Assembly (NCBI GenBank): GCA_021372585.1
Contig: JAJFUD010000084.1
Location: 1-64,000 of the forward strand
Reading direction: 5' to 3'
Length of the DNA stretch: 64,000 nucleotides
Origin: a bacterium
GTDB taxonomy: Bacteria > Caldisericota > Caldisericia > UBA6126
The notes under the pieces were generated by a model. The model saw only the letters and a list, made by a program, of their open reading frames with translations, was not told where the DNA came from and searched no databases. This document shows, one piece after another, positions 36,271 through 46,934 of the stretch (within the stretch, counting starts at the first letter, position 1; every line of letters starts with the position of its first letter). The position numbers and the translations under genes were made by a program.

Positions 36271-39255
36271 TCACTCTACCTTCGCCATCATGATCACTTC
36301 GTTCCCGGAAGAATCCCGTGAGGTTTCGATAAAAAATCCCATTTTTTCGGTTAAAAATTTCACCGGTAAGTATCCAATGTCTTCTCGTTCAATGTAAGGT
36401 GTTTTCTCCTGAACCACCTTGTCATCAATCTGGTATTTATCCTGGAAAAGGTAGAGTTGGTATGTGTGCTGATTCAACCCTGTAATGGTTAATTTTTCCT
36501 GAGTAAAATCATAAGAAAGCTCTCCGTTAAAAAAAGTGATCAGATTCCGAATCGGCAGAAACATCTCTTCCTGTATGTACAAAGGCACTGCATTCAGGTT
36601 GTTTGAAATGGTTCCTTTGGCATCGACTCTTTGTATCTGCTTTGCAGCAGGATTAATCACCAAATACACCATCGTATCGTTATTTAATTCAAGGACCAAT
36701 GGAGTTTTCACAACCTCTTTACCCTTTTGATTTAATCCGATGATAGAAACCGGCAAGGAAGCCTTATTCAGGAAAATGGAGGGGTAAAATTCAATCATGT
36801 ACAGGTTTTGGTCTAGTTTTTGGATTTTCGAGTTTAATCCCTTGTCGATGGTTTCTATTTTAATAGTTTCCACTTGTTTGGATTTGGTTTGTACTTTAAA
36901 GGTGTTCTCTTGAAAGCTTTTTACCTGATACGGTTTGGTGGGTGAAAGAACCTCAATCCCATTAGATTTCTGTATCCATGTCGCTTTATTCTCCCAAAGA
37001 AACCATCCTACCACCAGAAAACCCGCTAAAACCAAAAGTACCAAGGGTATCCAAAAAAGATTGGTTCTTTTTTGTTTGACCGAAAGCTTCTCTTCTTCTT
37101 TCTGTAAAAGCGTATCCTGAGAATACGTTTCCGCAAAGGAAGCTGGCTCTGTCATGGGTGGCTTGGGATCAGAAGCGAAAGGAGGTCTCTTTGCTTGTTG
37201 TGAAAGAGTTGGTGAAGTAGTCTCCATCATAGGAGGGGCAGAGGGAATGGATTTGGCAATCGGTTTCGACGTGGAAAGATTATTCATACCATCCTCGATC
37301 ATCTGCTTCACATCGACCTTTTTGGTTTCCCCCTCAGCGGGGGATTTTTTTTTAATGGTGAAGTTAAAATCTTTCGTTTTATGAGCAGAGAGCTCTGTCA
37401 TGCCTTTGATAATTTTATCAGCCTCAGCCGCTGCCGGGTAATCAATATTAGGCATATCAATACGGTTTTCCTGCTGTAAAGAAAGAAAATTCTTTAGCTC
37501 CTCTATGATTTCACCTGTTGTCTGGTATCGCTGTTCAGGGGATTTTGCCAGCGCTTTTAGCAGGATACGCTGTAAATTCAGCGGAATTGTTTTTTGTGCT
37601 TCTTCGGGTAAGCGCGGCATCTTTTTTAAATGCATATCCATCACCTCTACCGGCAGAGGTGAGTCAAAAGGTAAAGCGCCGGTCAGCATCTCAAAGAGAA
37701 GGATACCGATAGAATAAATATCCGAGCGGATATCCGATTTGGACTGAGTAATCTGCTCAGGAGCAGTGTATTGAACCACTCCTAAAAATTCCCCGCTGGA
37801 AACAGAAGAGGCATCTTCTACTCTCGAAAAACCTAAACTGATTATTTTCACCTGACCCTGATTTGAAACGATGATGACATCTGAATTCAGATCCCGATGA
37901 ATAATACCGCGGTCATGAAGGTATTGTAAGCTCTCCAGCACTTGGAGAATAATTTCAATCGCTTGCTGAATCTCAAACTTCTGTTTTTTCAGTAACTGCT
38001 TAATCGTAAAACCATCTATGTGCTCCCGTATCACATAGTAGCTGCCGTCCTCCTCGACCACCTCAATAAATTTTACAAACCCGGGATGATCCACTTTTTT
38101 CATAGTCAGAATATCTTTTTCAATCCTGGCTCTGAAAGTGGGTCGGCTTTCATTGGGAATTTGTATCATCACTGGATGATTATTCTGGATATCTATGCCT
38201 TCGTACAAACTGCTTAATATCCTTTTCAAAAGCAATCTACCGATGCGATACCGGTGACAAAGCACCTTGCCGACATACACATCCTCCTCTTGATGAACGG
38301 ATACAGGAACCTCCTCTCTTTTTTCCGATAGGGTCTCTATTTCATTGCTTGGTTTCTCCGGTTCGTCGGACACTACCTCAAAATAAGATCCTTCTGCTTT
38401 TTCTTCAGGAGCTCTGTAATATAACAGGATACTTTCGAGCTCTTCGATATCTTTCAATAGGTCTTCTGCGGATTGGTAACGGTTATTTTGTTTCTTTTCA
38501 AGCATTTTTAAACACATGGCATCAATTTTAGGAAGAAGATCTTTATTCATCTGACTTGGAGGAGGGGGTGTTGTTTTTAAATGTTGATAAGCTAAGTTTA
38601 CCGGAGTACTGTTTTCATCAAACGGAAGCTTTCCTGTAACCATCTCATAAAATACCACCCCAAGGGAATAAATATCCGTTCGGGTATCCGGATGGCCCAA
38701 TTTCGGGTCCAGTTGTTCAGGAGAGATATAAGCGAGTGTGCCTGCCATTTCATTCGGTGCGTCTTGTAAATTATCCACATTCAATTCTTTGGATAATCCA
38801 AAATCAGTGACCATAATCTTTCCGTTGCCGTCCACCATAATGTTCGAAGATTTTATATCCCGGTGAATAATTCCTTTTCGATGGGTATATGACAAGGCTG
38901 TGCAAACATTTTTCAGAATATTGCAGGCAATCTTTGAGGGCAAAGCACCGGTTCTCTGTAATAACTGCTTAACGGTGTATCCATCAATCAAATCCATCAC
39001 CAGATAGTATTGGTTTCCTTCTTTAGCGAAATCAATCACATACACAATATTCTGATGTCGAAAGGAGGATAAAATCTGGGCTTCATTGTGAAACCTTTCA
39101 ATAAAAGCAGCATCCTTCGATAAATAAGGAGAAAGCACTTTGATGGCAACCATTTTTCCAAGAGTGGGATGTTTGGCTTTATAAACGATGGAGATGCCAC
39201 CTCTACCGATTTCTTCGATAACTTCATAGACACCGAAGTGTTTTTTTTCTTCCAT
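36271..39255 (-). CDS. Ser/Thr kinase plus pseudokinase with membrane span and outer stalk domain
   Basis: About 994 residues. Kinase 1 (about 8-272) is complete: EEIGRGGISIVYKA, VAIKV, IIHRDIKSSNIM, VTDFGLSKE, YISPEQL. Kinase 2 (about 340-595) is altered: its glycine loop is lost, the VAIK Lys position reads VMIQI, HRD stays (IIHRDLNSD), but DFG is SLGFS, so it is probably a pseudokinase. A Pro-rich linker and one membrane span (about 735-757) follow. The outer part ends with a stalk-like domain (MFLPIRNLITFF and YLPVKFLTEKMGFFIE) in place of the PASTA repeats of PknB kinases. The start ATG 39255 has site GGAGG. Heading the Tad operon, it probably couples an envelope signal to piliation. Confidence 0.92.
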   Translation of the reverse strand: MEEKKHFGVYEVIEEIGRGGISIVYKAKHPTLGKMVAIKVLSPYLSKDAAFIERFHNEAQILSSFRHQNIVYVIDFAKEGNQYYLVMDLIDGYTVKQLLQRTGALPSKIACNILKNVCTALSYTHRKGIIHRDIKSSNIMVDGNGKIMVTDFGLSKELNVDNLQDAPNEMAGTLAYISPEQLDPKLGHPDTRTDIYSLGVVFYEMVTGKLPFDENSTPVNLAYQHLKTTPPPPSQMNKDLLPKIDAMCLKMLEKKQNNRYQSAEDLLKDIEELESILLYYRAPEEKAEGSYFEVVSDEPEKPSNEIETLSEKREEVPVSVHQEEDVYVGKVLCHRYRIGRLLLKRILSSLYEGIDIQNNHPVMIQIPNESRPTFRARIEKDILTMKKVDHPGFVKFIEVVEEDGSYYVIREHIDGFTIKQLLKKQKFEIQQAIEIILQVLESLQYLHDRGIIHRDLNSDVIIVSNQGQVKIISLGFSRVEDASSVSSGEFLGVVQYTAPEQITQSKSDIRSDIYSIGILLFEMLTGALPFDSPLPVEVMDMHLKKMPRLPEEAQKTIPLNLQRILLKALAKSPEQRYQTTGEIIEELKNFLSLQQENRIDMPNIDYPAAAEADKIIKGMTELSAHKTKDFNFTIKKKSPAEGETKKVDVKQMIEDGMNNLSTSKPIAKSIPSAPPMMETTSPTLSQQAKRPPFASDPKPPMTEPASFAETYSQDTLLQKEEEKLSVKQKRTNLFWIPLVLLVLAGFLVVGWFLWENKATWIQKSNGIEVLSPTKPYQVKSFQENTFKVQTKSKQVETIKIETIDKGLNSKIQKLDQNLYMIEFYPSIFLNKASLPVSIIGLNQKGKEVVKTPLVLELNNDTMVYLVINPAAKQIQRVDAKGTISNNLNAVPLYIQEEMFLPIRNLITFFNGELSYDFTQEKLTITGLNQHTYQLYLFQDKYQIDDKVVQEKTPYIEREDIGYLPVKFLTEKMGFFIETSRDSSGNEVIMMAKVE

Positions 39256-39283
39256 CACTGCCTCCATCATCAAAGCATCTATA

Positions 39284-39356
39284 AGCCGATGGTCAGGATC
39301 GAACTGACGACCTGCTGATTACGAATCAGCTGCTCTACCAACTGAGCTACATCGGC
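39284..39356 (-). tRNA. tRNA-Thr (anticodon CGT)
   Basis: The minus-strand cloverleaf is complete: acceptor GCCGATG/CATCGGC, D arm with AGCTCAGTTGGTAGAGC, anticodon stem CTGAT/ATCAG around loop TCGTAAT... giving anticodon CGT, and T arm with TTCGATC. It reads codon ACG. The 3' CCA is not encoded (the discriminator is followed by TATAG). It lies 28 bases before the kinase start codon. Confidence 0.93.
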
Positions 39357-39379
39357 GAACCAGCATCAAAGAAATCCTA

Positions 39380-39451
39380 TGGGCGGAACAGGATTCGAAC
39401 CTGTGACCCCTTCCGTGTGAGGGAAGTGCTCTACCGCTGAGCCATCCGCCC
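39380..39451 (-). tRNA. tRNA-Val (anticodon CAC)
   Basis: The minus-strand cloverleaf is complete: acceptor GGGCGGA/TCCGCCC, D arm GGCTCAGCGGTAGAGC, anticodon stem CTTCC/GGAAG with loop CTCACAC (anticodon CAC, codon GTG), T arm GGTTCGAATCC, discriminator A. CCA is not encoded. It is 23 bases upstream of tRNA-Thr and probably in the same transcript. Confidence 0.94.
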
Positions 39452-39471
39452 ATCTTTTTGCATTATGATTC

Positions 39472-39499
39472 ATTATAAACACCCACTAATGATTGTCAA
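39472..39499 (-). promoter_or_regulatory. Promoter of the tRNA-Val/tRNA-Thr (and probably kinase-Tad) unit
   Basis: Read on the minus strand: TTGACA (39494-39499), a 16-base spacer, then TATAAT (39472-39477), both perfect. It lies 20 bases before tRNA-Val. Its -35 box overlaps the -35 box of the divergent pyrophosphatase promoter. Confidence 0.78.
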
Positions 39500-39519
39500 A
39501 GCAATTAATTAAGTATAAT
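39493..39519 (+). promoter_or_regulatory. Promoter of the membrane pyrophosphatase gene
   Basis: TTGTCA (39493-39498) and TATAAT (39514-39519) with a short 15-base spacer, 40 bases before the ATG. It shares -35 bases with the tRNA promoter on the other strand, so the two promoters may compete for RNA polymerase. Confidence 0.5.
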
Positions 39520-39559
39520 AGTTATGTTTTCTGAATCACCCGAAGGATGAGGAGACCAT

Positions 39560-41557
39560 ATGATCAGTATAGTGGCTTGTTTATCAGTAGGTTTACTCGG
39601 AATTTTTTTAGTTTGGCTCTCTTCCCTGGAAATTTATAGAATGCCCGCCACGCCAGCTATAACTAAAATCGGTCTAATTATTCAAAAAGGCGCTTTCGCC
39701 TTTTTGAAACGGCAATATAAGTTAATTGTTCCCTTTATCTTGGGAATCGGCCTGATCACCTATTTTTTGTTCGGTAAAGGATTTGTCTTTTTTTATTTGT
39801 TAGGCTCTTTCTTTTCGTTACTCAGTGGTTTTATCGGAATGGTGATCGCTACCAATGCCAATTATAAGACCACGGAAGCGGCGAAAATATCTTTGAATAA
39901 AGCCCTGTATGTTGCTTTCACGGGCGGTTCCGGTATGGGTATGATCACTTGCTCATTAGGCATGATCGGTATCGCTTTAGCAGGATTGGTCTCTCTGCTT
40001 TGGACAAAAGCCTCCCCCGCTTCCTATATTATCGGCTTCTCGTTAGGAGCTTCCACTGTCGCCCTTTTTGCCAGAGTCGGCGGAGGTATCTATACAAAAG
40101 CAGCTGATGTCGGTGCTGATTTAGTCGGAAAAACGGAGGCAAAAATTCCGGAAGATGATCCAAGGAATCCCGCAGTGATAGCGGATAATGTCGGTGATAA
40201 TGTCGGCGATGTCGCCGGAATGGGAGCAGATTTATTTGAATCTTACGTTGGCGCCATCTATGGATGTGTCGCATTAATCGGTATTCTCTTTCCGGATAAG
40301 CTTGAGTTATATTTTTCTTTTATCCTCTATCTGATCTGTATCGGTTTTCTCAGCTCAATATTCGTCATTCAACTATGCAAAGTGCTCTCTTCACATCAAA
40401 AACTCCAGCCAAAACATCTGATCAAGAATATCGGACCGATTACTTCCGTGCTTAGCATTATGGGAACCTATGTTCTCTGCAGGATCTTTTTCAAGGATTA
40501 CAACCTTTTCCTGGCGGTATCGGTTGGCATTGCCTGCGGATCCCTAATCGGTTTTATTACCGATTATTATACCTCTTCCAGACCAGTCACCCGAATCGCA
40601 AAAAATTCCAGCTCAGGGGCTGCCACTAATATCCTGAGCGGTTTCAGTCTTGGAATGGAAAGTACTGCATTGACCATTATTTTGATCAGTTTCTCTATCT
40701 GGTTTATGTTCCGGGTAGGCGGCATTTTTACGATCGCCTTGGGTGGATTGGGAATGCTGATCACACTTGCCTCAACCGTTTCGGTGGATGCCTACGGACC
40801 GATTTCGGACAATGCCGGAGGGATTGCAGAGTTATCCAAACAGCCAGATTATGTGAGAGAGAGGACCGATGTACTGGATTCCATTGGGAATACCACAGCC
40901 GCTATCGGGAAAGGATTTTCCATTGGTTCTGCCGCTCTGACCGCTTTAACCTTGTTTAATACTTTTGCCAGTCTTGAGAAAGTACAAGCCCATCAAATGA
41001 CTCTAAACCTCAATAATCCAAATGTCATGATCGGTTTACTCATTGGAGGAATGTTGCCGTTTCTATTCTCAGCCATTACAATCAACGAGGTGACTAAAAC
41101 TGCTGACCTCATGGTAAAAGAGGTAAGAAGGCAGTTTAAAACCATTATCGGTTTATTGGAAGGTAACGGAGAGGCAGATTATACAAAATGTATCGATATC
41201 GCAACCGCTGGTGCTATGAAAGGAATCCTGGTCCCCACGCTGTTAGGAATCCTCCCGCCGTTTTTATTATTCTTTACCATTGGACTGGAAGGAATTGCCG
41301 GATTGCTAGCCGGCTCCCTGCTTTCCGGTGTGATGCTGGCTATTTTCATGTCGAATGCCGGAGGGGCCTGGGATAACGCAAAAAAACTGATAGAAACAGG
41401 TATGTATGGAGGAAAAGGTTCCCTTGCACACATTTCTGCAGTCACAGGAGACACGGTGGGAGATCCCTTAAAAGATACGGCTGGTCCTTCCCTGAATATT
41501 TTCATTAAATTGATCGCCATTGTCTCTCTGACCTTTATTCCCGTCTTATTGCATTAA
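39560..41557 (+). CDS. hppA: Membrane-bound ion-pumping pyrophosphatase, K+-dependent type
   Basis: 665 residues, about 15-16 membrane spans. The substrate site is complete: [20 protein letters not shown], then [20 protein letters not shown]; a late motif is [14 protein letters not shown]. The segment [17 protein letters not shown] has Ala where K+-independent enzymes have Lys, so it belongs to the K+-dependent class, which includes H+- and Na+-pumping members. It hydrolyses PPi and stores the energy as an ion gradient across the membrane. ATG 39560 follows GAGGAGA. Co-orientation with a phosphofructokinase homologue suggests PPi-centred energy use, but the two have separate promoters. Confidence 0.96.
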   Translation: MISIVACLSVGLLGIFLVWLSSLEIYRMPATPAITKIGLIIQKGAFAFLKRQYKLIVPFILGIGLITYFLFGKGFVFFYLLGSFFSLLSGFIGMVIATNANYKTTEAAKISLNKALYVAFTGGSGMGMITCSLGMIGIALAGLVSLLWTKASPASYIIGFSLGASTVALFARVGGGIYTKAADVGADLVGKTEAKIPEDDPRNPAVIADNVGDNVGDVAGMGADLFESYVGAIYGCVALIGILFPDKLELYFSFILYLICIGFLSSIFVIQLCKVLSSHQKLQPKHLIKNIGPITSVLSIMGTYVLCRIFFKDYNLFLAVSVGIACGSLIGFITDYYTSSRPVTRIAKNSSSGAATNILSGFSLGMESTALTIILISFSIWFMFRVGGIFTIALGGLGMLITLASTVSVDAYGPISDNAGGIAELSKQPDYVRERTDVLDSIGNTTAAIGKGFSIGSAALTALTLFNTFASLEKVQAHQMTLNLNNPNVMIGLLIGGMLPFLFSAITINEVTKTADLMVKEVRRQFKTIIGLLEGNGEADYTKCIDIATAGAMKGILVPTLLGILPPFLLFFTIGLEGIAGLLAGSLLSGVMLAIFMSNAGGAWDNAKKLIETGMYGGKGSLAHISAVTGDTVGDPLKDTAGPSLNIFIKLIAIVSLTFIPVLLH

Positions 41558-41682
41558 ACAGACCGGCTCTTCAACCGCTGTAAGATCTCCTCAAAATCAG
41601 GCAATTCCTTCCAAACCAATGGGGGAAGTGATGTTAGTTCGTTTATAATTGTATATGAAAAGCTTTCACAGCACGTAATTTT
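41554..41682 (-). other. Protein-like reading frame without a start codon (possible gene remnant)
   Basis: Between hppA and the phosphofructokinase homologue, the minus strand holds 42 open codons before TAA that read like a natural C terminus (LTSLPPLVWKELPDFEEI, then LQRLKSRSV). The only usable start inside is a TTG near the middle, and a stop precedes the segment. It could be the decayed tail of a lost gene or chance. I see no ribosome site. Weak. Confidence 0.25.
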
Positions 41683-41693
41683 TCATGTATAAT
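41665..41693 (+). promoter_or_regulatory. Promoter of the phosphofructokinase-like gene
   Basis: TTCACA (41665-41670) and a perfect TATAAT (41688-41693) with the optimal 17-base spacer, 29 bases before the GTG start codon. Confidence 0.68.
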
Positions 41694-41722
41694 GGATACA
41701 AAAGAACCAAAAGGGGTGCAGC

Positions 41723-42724
41723 GTGAGAAGAATCGGCATTTTAACAGCCGGCAGAGATGCTCCGGGTATGAATGCAATCATTCGGTCCGTTGCAAGGACT
41801 GCCTTTGATCATAATTATGAGGTGATGGGTTTTCGAAATGGCTTCGACGGTTTCATGCAGAATGACGCTTTTGTCATGAACAAAAGCGATGTTTCCGGTA
41901 TTCTTCATCTCGGCGGCACTATACTAGGGACATCGACCGGTAATCCATTTACATCCGATCAAGCCATCCAACAAGTCAAAACAAATATCCGGGATCTTTC
42001 CATCACCAATCTTGTCATCATAGGCGCTTTTAAATATATGCAACGGGCAGCTATTCTATCGGAAGCCGGGATACCACTCCTGGGCATTCCTGCTTCCATC
42101 GATAACAATATCCCGTTTACGGATTTTTCTGTTGGTTTTTTAACCGCCGCAGATTTTGTAGCTTCATCCCTTGACAGGCTTCATGACACTGCTAACGCTC
42201 ACCACCGGATTTTTCTTGTCGAAGTCATGGGAGGAGGCGCCGGTTGGATTGGTATCATAGGGGGTATGACCGGTGGAGCAGATCTCATCCTGGTACCGGA
42301 ACAAGTTTTTACAGTGGAGGGCATCATCCAACATATCGAAAATCGCAGATCCAGTGGAAAGAATTTTTCCATCATTGTCATTAGCGATCAAGTGAAAATA
42401 CCCGTTGAATTGCAAAAAAAGGTGGAAGCTTCTCCAAATCAGTACTTTCTGGATATCCTCATGAATGAGTTGTGTTTCAAAGGAAATCTTGAAGTAAGGA
42501 AACTCGTCCTGGGGCATCTTCAAAGAGGCGGGTCTCCCAATGTAGCGGATAGGCTTTTGGCTACGATGATGGGTTATTTTGCGGTTGAGAATATCCGGAA
42601 CGGAGTGACCGGAAAAATGATTACTTACTCGAAAGGGGTTTTAGGCACAATGGATATCACTGCCATTCAGCAACCAAAAGAAGTAAGTTCTGATATGATT
42701 GCTTTAGCCAAGATTTTTTATTAA
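41723..42724 (+). CDS. Phosphofructokinase-family protein with altered phosphoryl-donor site
   Basis: 333 residues from GTG 41723 (site AAGGGG). Overall it is a PfkA-type fold with good N-terminal match (GILTAGRDAPGMNAIIRSVA). Sugar-phosphate residues are kept: HHRIFLVEVMGG (Arg162, Met169 in E. coli numbering) and VRKLVLGHLQRGGSP (Arg243, His249, Arg252). The donor and catalytic side is altered: the GGDGS motif with Asp103 is replaced by GAFKYM, the Arg72 loop reads GTSTGNPF, Thr125 is Ser and Asp129 is Asn (ASIDNNI), while Asp127 stays; Arg171 is Gly. So it is unlikely to be a normal ATP- or PPi-dependent kinase; it may be a regulatory or divergent enzyme. It precedes the transketolase subunit gene by 20 bases. 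Confidence 0.85.
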   Translation: MRRIGILTAGRDAPGMNAIIRSVARTAFDHNYEVMGFRNGFDGFMQNDAFVMNKSDVSGILHLGGTILGTSTGNPFTSDQAIQQVKTNIRDLSITNLVIIGAFKYMQRAAILSEAGIPLLGIPASIDNNIPFTDFSVGFLTAADFVASSLDRLHDTANAHHRIFLVEVMGGGAGWIGIIGGMTGGADLILVPEQVFTVEGIIQHIENRRSSGKNFSIIVISDQVKIPVELQKKVEASPNQYFLDILMNELCFKGNLEVRKLVLGHLQRGGSPNVADRLLATMMGYFAVENIRNGVTGKMITYSKGVLGTMDITAIQQPKEVSSDMIALAKIFY

Positions 42725-42744
42725 TTCCAAAAAAGGAGATATCA

Positions 42745-43695
42745 ATGTCTATACCAAGAGAAACAAAAGCAACCCGGTTTGGTTATTCTGATGGTTTGCT
42801 CGAACTATTAAAAGAAAATAAGAACGTCATGGTGCTAGACGCCGATCTGTCGAAATCCACCACTACCAATCGCATCAAGGACGCTTTCCCCGATCATTTT
42901 GTGAATGTCGGTATCGCAGAACAGAACATGCTTGGGATCGCAGCCGGCCTATCTCTTGGAGGATATGTCTCCTACGTTTCCACTTACGGCGTGTTTGTAG
43001 CCGGTAGAGCTTTCGACCAAATCAGAACTACGATCTGTTATTCAAAATTAAATGTCAAAATCGGTGGTGCGCATGGCGGCATATCTGTCGGACCGGATGG
43101 CGCCACCCACCAAGCGCTGGAAGAGATCTCAATAATGCGCGCGATACCGGAAATGAAAGTGATCGTTCCCTGTGATGTACATCAAACCAAGAAAGCCACT
43201 ATCGCTGCTTTTCATATACCCGGACCTGTTTATATACGGTTCGGGAGAGAACCCATTCCCATTATCACCGAAGAAAGTACTCCTTTTGAATTTGGTAAAG
43301 CGGAAGTATTCAAGCAGGGAAAAGATATTAGCCTCTTTGCTTGCGGAGTAATGGTTTATGAGGCGTTAATGGCTGCGGAAAAACTTGAAAAAGAGGGCAT
43401 CAGCGCTAATGTAGTCAATTTTCACACTATCAAACCTTTAGACGCAGAAGCAGTGATACGGTTTGCTTCTCAGACAGGGGCTGTGGTCACCGCTGAAGAA
43501 CACCAACTGTTTGGCGGATTTGGATCTGCTATTGCTGAAGTATTAGTACAGAACCATCCAGTACCGGTTGAGATGGTGGGTATTGAGGATACTTTTGGGG
43601 AATCAGGCAGTCCGGACCAGTTGATGGCGGCCTATCACCTAACCAGTCAGGATATCTACCAAAAAGCCAAGCGGGTGTTGACCAGAAAAAAGTAA
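42745..43695 (+). CDS. Transketolase, C-terminal subunit
   Basis: 316 residues, the normal length of the separate C-terminal half in split transketolases. It contains the pyrimidine-binding domain (VNVGIAEQNMLGIAAGLSL with the catalytic Glu, then YGVFVAGRAFDQIRTT, GGAHGGISVGPDGATHQ) and the C-terminal transketolase domain (VVTAEEHQLFGGFGSAI). With the N-terminal half it moves two-carbon units between sugar phosphates using thiamine diphosphate. The partner gene is about 13 kb away at 56.7 kb, unlike the usual adjacent pair. The ribosome site AAAGGAGA precedes ATG 42745. Confidence 0.95.
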   Translation: MSIPRETKATRFGYSDGLLELLKENKNVMVLDADLSKSTTTNRIKDAFPDHFVNVGIAEQNMLGIAAGLSLGGYVSYVSTYGVFVAGRAFDQIRTTICYSKLNVKIGGAHGGISVGPDGATHQALEEISIMRAIPEMKVIVPCDVHQTKKATIAAFHIPGPVYIRFGREPIPIITEESTPFEFGKAEVFKQGKDISLFACGVMVYEALMAAEKLEKEGISANVVNFHTIKPLDAEAVIRFASQTGAVVTAEEHQLFGGFGSAIAEVLVQNHPVPVEMVGIEDTFGESGSPDQLMAAYHLTSQDIYQKAKRVLTRKK

Positions 43696-43702
43696 TCAAT
43701 CC

Positions 43703-44500
43703 ATGAAGTTAGCGAACCGGTATCTTCAAACAGCGAATGCTGTATTTATCTGTTTATGGATACTATCTTTTCCCTTCTCTGTTTGGATAGCCATCGGCTT
43801 TGTATCATGGTTCTTGCCCTATAACACAGTTTGGATCAGTTATATCCAACATCATACCCTCCTTTATCTCCTGATTGGTTGCCTTTTACATTTGCTAACG
43901 ATGATTAGTCAGCAACAAGTGCTTTTTATCCGTGATATTCCCTCTAATCCTCACACAAACCTGACATTCAGTACTTTTATCCGAAAAACCGGGTGGCTTT
44001 TCACTTGGCATATCCCTTATTATATCTTTACAGCCACCATCCTATATTATCGATATCAGACCCTATCGATATTCCGAAACTTTATTTCGCTTCCCATGAT
44101 ATTCTCTATCCTGATAACGCTTGTTCTCCTTCTTGCAATTACCTTTCTGTTTTCTGCTCATTGGATTGGAATCAGTTTCCTGTTCAGACATCCAGTGAAA
44201 TCAAATGGCTTTTTCCTGTTCTCCGTTTATAAACAATCAGTGAAAACCTTGTTTTCGCATTTTCCTGTTTGGGGAATGGCTTATTTGCTTATGGTTGGCT
44301 TATCTCTTCTGATAATGCTTGTTCTTTGGAGTTACTGGACCATATGGAATGTACTACTGGCAAAACCTACCTGGGATCTTTTTTATCCGGAAGGCTGGTT
44401 ATGGTCTTTTACGTTTACTTGCATCGGGATCGAAAGCTTTTTCTTCCCTTTACTTGCCATCGCTTCTGCGGAAAGTAATCAACCGTATCCGAATGCCTGA
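43703..44500 (+). CDS. Six-span membrane protein of unknown family
   Basis: 265 residues with about six hydrophobic segments (roughly 12-37, 50-67, 92-113, 130-165, 194-220 and 235-258) and a basic N terminus (MKLANRYLQ). I recognise no family and see no conserved charged residues inside the membrane segments. It starts eight bases after the transketolase subunit gene, so is probably in the same transcript, but no functional link is evident. Aromatic content is high. The stop is followed within three bases by the end of a convergent small gene. Confidence 0.7.
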   Translation: MKLANRYLQTANAVFICLWILSFPFSVWIAIGFVSWFLPYNTVWISYIQHHTLLYLLIGCLLHLLTMISQQQVLFIRDIPSNPHTNLTFSTFIRKTGWLFTWHIPYYIFTATILYYRYQTLSIFRNFISLPMIFSILITLVLLLAITFLFSAHWIGISFLFRHPVKSNGFFLFSVYKQSVKTLFSHFPVWGMAYLLMVGLSLLIMLVLWSYWTIWNVLLAKPTWDLFYPEGWLWSFTFTCIGIESFFFPLLAIASAESNQPYPNA

Positions 44501-44502
44501 TC

Positions 44503-46867
<2,365 letters not shown>

Positions 46868-46874
46868 ACCTGAG

Positions 46875-46930
46875 TACAGCCAATAAAAAACCCCATGAGA
46901 AGTTTCTCATGGGGTTTTTTATTGGCTGTA
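46875..46930. terminator. Bidirectional terminator with a perfect 27-bp inverted repeat
   Basis: The two 27-base arms (46875-46901 and 46904-46930) are exact reverse complements separated by only GT. The core stem CCCCATGAGAA/TTCTCATGGGG is flanked by A6 on the left and T6 on the right, so it works for ligA on the plus strand and for the propeller-stalk gene on the minus strand. The pairing extends ten bases beyond the T tract (TACAGCCAAT/ATTGGCTGTA), unusually far for an intrinsic terminator. Confidence 0.92.
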
Positions 46931-46934
46931 GAGT

